Positions 61,797-64,000 of a DNA stretch of 64,000 nucleotides are shown here, in pieces (within the stretch, counting starts at the first letter, position 1; each line of letters opens with the position of its first letter). This DNA is from JAHZKS01 sp047404135 (GTDB lineage: Bacteria > Pseudomonadota > Alphaproteobacteria > Rickettsiales > JABSSG01). The translations under genes were made by a program, and so were the position numbers. The stretch lies in contig JBDOIT010000002.1 in assembly GCA_047404135.1 (NCBI GenBank), positions 248,001 through 312,000 on the forward strand, given 5' to 3'. A model generated the notes under the pieces. The model saw only the letters and a program-made list of their open reading frames with translations, was not told where the DNA came from and searched no databases.

Positions 61797-63839
61797 ATGC
61801 TCACCAGGTTTACTGCGATTTTCTTAATTTGTTTGATGGCAACCATAAATTCATGGTCATCATGCAGATTCCCAGATACATTTATACACCATAAAGCCTA
61901 TCCCATTGTAACTGATATCGATGGAGGGCCTAGCACATGGTTTCACCCATTAATAAAGGGTGCATACCTAGGTTGTGGACTTGGGATATCAGATTACCAT
62001 TATTTTACTTTAGGGGTAGGCGAAACACACTCAGTAGGTGCGTTCAAATATTATGCAGTTGTAGGAGTGAGTGATAGAGTTTGTTCCAGAATAGGTGTAT
62101 ATGGAGAAGACAGCCCTATTACTATAAGATATAAGAGTATATGTAATACCTCACAAAAAGCCCCGGGAATATGCTTAGTGCGTGAAAACAGAATAATATC
62201 ATGGGCGTTTAGAGACTGCGTTAATAGTAATCAGTTCAAGGATGTGTTAAATAAAATAGACAAAGCTTATCCAGATCTTGATGCCATTCCAGATATTGAT
62301 GAGTGTCTTAGATCTGCAGGAACTTTGGTGGATTGCTTCCCGTTCCCTTTACCGCCGTCCCCCCCACCCTTTTGCAAAGGAGACCTACCAATCATTTCAC
62401 CACCACCTGTAGTAAACCCTATATGCAATAAAGATGCTTCAAATGCTGAAATCTGTAGCGCTCCAATATCAACACCCTCTAGCACTCACGATATTCCATG
62501 TGCACGCGTTACATTTGATAACCCCATAGGCATTTCTTCTCCTCCTCAAAATATCACTAATAGGCTGATACCCAAATGCGGAGCAGGAGTCTCATCTCCA
62601 TGCGTAAATTTCAATAGCTCATTAAGCAGCAGCGCACTGACAGATCTAGACCAAGCAGCACGAACTACAGTCGTGGGTTACAGTGAATTTGAAGCTATAT
62701 ACACCCAAACAATGAATCATGAGGGAATTCCTATAACTAAAAAAACAAGATGGAACCCACATACAGAAAGGGACAGCATAAGCTTCTTTGGATACAATAT
62801 GGCTGAATATCAAGATATCTGCTACAACTACTCAACAAATACGTTTGGACATGTCACCATGACTGATAATTATGGTACTGTTAGAAACTTTAGAACCTGC
62901 AAAGACCCAGATGCTGTATCCTCATCTTATTGCATAGAGGAATCCTCTGATTCTGCTTCCGAAATATGCCAATCCGCACAGAGATATTGCTTCTCTAGAC
63001 CTAATATTGATAAGCCTGTTGTAGAATTTTGTAATGGCAAACAAAATACAAAAGATCAATACTGCATGAAAGTCACCTCCGGTGGTCAAACTTATATTTT
63101 CAATAAACAACAAAAAACACAAGCTTCTTTTAGAGCTATGGAAACAAACAACAACTATAACATTATCTCCTCTTCTGGTAGCAGCTCCACTCCCGGCACA
63201 GGATATTCAGCCCCTGCTGTAAGCAATATATGCGAAGCTTACTATGATAAAAACAATGCCCAATATTCTGCAAGTGGCAACTCCCCATGTCAGTATTATG
63301 GTGGCCTATACTACAAGTCCAATTCGTATATAAGTGGTGCAAATAAATTTTGCTTAACAGGCTATGTAGCAAATGCTCCTCAAGATATGGTTTGCACTGC
63401 TACATCTGATTCTTCGGACACAGTATCCTCAAGATCCATACCACCTAACAACATCGCATCTCCACTTAATGACCAGTGCTGTGATCCAAATCCCTCACCT
63501 ATGTCTTTCGGATGCACACGAGCTGCAGGATCTCCACCCCTAAGAGCAAAAAACCCTATAGAGCTGGGATTATGTGTTGATATCATGCCCTATGATTTTG
63601 AAGATTGTAGTAGCTTAAGCGACGATGCCACAGCAGAAGATCCCTCTGCGAATGGCTCAGAAACACAAGCTCTCATTGGCAGATGCAGAGCTTACCAAGA
63701 TTCTTGTATCCAAGTGAACAACGCAAATAATGAGTATGTAAATGCAGACTCCTGTAACAAAAATTATATAGATTGTGCGGCTGGGAGATCCCCTTCCAGA
63801 GGGAGTGCAGAAATCTGCAAATTCTTTAAGATACAATAG
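61797..63839 (+). CDS. Large Cys-rich secreted protein of unknown function
   Basis: I do not recognise this 680-residue protein with certainty. A signal peptide (about 1-22) is followed by no further membrane segment. More than 30 Cys are spread along the chain, often near Asp or Pro, so many disulfides are likely after export. A Pro-rich stretch at 181-208 (DCFPFPLPPSPPPFCKG, then ISPPPVVNPIC) resembles extracytoplasmic parts of Rickettsiales VirB6-family type IV secretion proteins, but that is from memory and weak. The centre is Ser/Asn/Tyr-rich, for example ISSSGSSSTPGTGYSAP. A surface-exposed or secretion-system-associated role is plausible. Confidence 0.65.
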   Translation: MLTRFTAIFLICLMATINSWSSCRFPDTFIHHKAYPIVTDIDGGPSTWFHPLIKGAYLGCGLGISDYHYFTLGVGETHSVGAFKYYAVVGVSDRVCSRIGVYGEDSPITIRYKSICNTSQKAPGICLVRENRIISWAFRDCVNSNQFKDVLNKIDKAYPDLDAIPDIDECLRSAGTLVDCFPFPLPPSPPPFCKGDLPIISPPPVVNPICNKDASNAEICSAPISTPSSTHDIPCARVTFDNPIGISSPPQNITNRLIPKCGAGVSSPCVNFNSSLSSSALTDLDQAARTTVVGYSEFEAIYTQTMNHEGIPITKKTRWNPHTERDSISFFGYNMAEYQDICYNYSTNTFGHVTMTDNYGTVRNFRTCKDPDAVSSSYCIEESSDSASEICQSAQRYCFSRPNIDKPVVEFCNGKQNTKDQYCMKVTSGGQTYIFNKQQKTQASFRAMETNNNYNIISSSGSSSTPGTGYSAPAVSNICEAYYDKNNAQYSASGNSPCQYYGGLYYKSNSYISGANKFCLTGYVANAPQDMVCTATSDSSDTVSSRSIPPNNIASPLNDQCCDPNPSPMSFGCTRAAGSPPLRAKNPIELGLCVDIMPYDFEDCSSLSDDATAEDPSANGSETQALIGRCRAYQDSCIQVNNANNEYVNADSCNKNYIDCAAGRSPSRGSAEICKFFKIQ

Positions 63840-63895
63840 AAAAAAGCAACTACCACAAAGAAACAGGCGTTAGCCTTGGTCACGCACAGTTAAAC

Positions 63896-64000
63896 CTACA
63901 GAATTTCTATAGCAGCTTTATGAATAATTTTCTGTTGTTGCTTCTGCTGGATTTTACTCATCACAATATTTTCAATCTCTTTCTTTGCTTGATCAAAAGT
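63896..64000 (-). CDS. C-terminal end of a parvulin-like or SurA-like protein (cut by window)
   Basis: The minus strand is open from the window edge to TAG at 63896-63898. It encodes TFDQAKKEIENIVMSKIQQ, then KQQQKIIHKAAIEIL. This helix-rich Lys/Gln ending is the kind found after the PPIase domain of parvulin-like and PrsA/SurA chaperones (a TFDEVKxxI...L-x-x-K-Q-Q-x-x pattern). With only 34 residues visible the assignment is tentative. It converges on the Cys-rich protein gene, with 56 bp between the stops. Confidence 0.45.
   Translation of the reverse strand, partial: TFDQAKKEIENIVMSKIQQKQQQKIIHKAAIEIL

Noticed and set aside
1..64000. CRISPR array, insertion sequence, integrase or prophage
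   Set aside because: No regularly spaced repeats, transposase-like frames, terminal inverted repeats or phage genes were seen. The only tandem repeats are inside the LRR gene.

Overview
The window is about one third G+C and densely coded on both strands. It carries a bacterial housekeeping set that points to an obligately intracellular alphaproteobacterium of the order Rickettsiales. The strongest indicators are an ATP/ADP-type nucleotide translocase (46.5-47.9 kb), a valyl-tRNA synthetase of the archaeal-like type known from Rickettsiales, a 17 kDa-antigen-like lipoprotein, a probable Rickettsiales-only protein (52.7-54.0 kb), and a complete cytochrome bc1 operon. Unlike the most reduced members, this cell keeps an outer membrane with lipid A (lpxB, an EptA-like transferase, lptM, mlaA/mlaC, bamD) and a peptidoglycan wall (murA, mreBC, M23 and M15 peptidases). 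A decayed FG-GAP gene would fit a Midichloria-like lineage, but family-level placement is inference.

Layout. 0-4 kb: methyltransferase, mlaA-mlaC, then fieF-tadA on the other strand and the 17 kDa-like lipoprotein. 4-9 kb (minus): an unknown secreted protein, then uvrC-pgsA-murA. 9-14 kb: nadK and a Tim44-like gene, converging on tlpA-like - sppA-like - ubiH-like - M15 peptidase; the tiny lptM gene is divergent from this operon. 14-17.4 kb (minus): ilvE, a CTP-dependent lipid kinase and eptA. 17.4-23.8 kb: an OmpR/EnvZ-like pair, ssb and uvrA back to back, a wrecked gene, and a periplasmic cyclophilin. 23.8-31 kb (minus): valS-BON-gshB and petABC-tatB. 31-37 kb: ubiA, ndk, tRNA-Thr, bamD, a HAD phosphatase and two MFS transporters. 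37-44 kb (minus): alaS-lpxB-recA-fabG-acpP-fabF. 44-46.5 kb: an unannotated pair shaped like type II secretion / type IV pilus platform proteins. 46.5-50.8 kb: nucleotide translocase, tsaD, ruvBA and tRNA-His. 50.8-56 kb: an FG-GAP pseudogene, an M23 peptidase, the Rickettsiales-type protein and mreBC. 56-58 kb: a leucine-rich-repeat protein with an F-box-like segment and a duplicated tail. 58-61.7 kb: gltX-def-fmt-truA. 61.8-64 kb: a Cys-rich secreted protein and the end of a parvulin-like gene.

How the parts fit. The Rieske protein carries a twin-arginine signal and shares an operon with tatB. EptA-type enzymes release diacylglycerol, and the gene just upstream looks like a CTP-dependent diacylglycerol/polyprenol kinase that could recycle it. 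The nucleotide translocase and an apparently membrane-anchored nucleoside diphosphate kinase suggest unusual nucleotide handling. The LRR/F-box-like protein is the best host-interaction candidate. The 44.4-46.5 kb pair is the best candidate for an undescribed machine component. No CRISPR array, insertion sequence, prophage or rRNA was seen.
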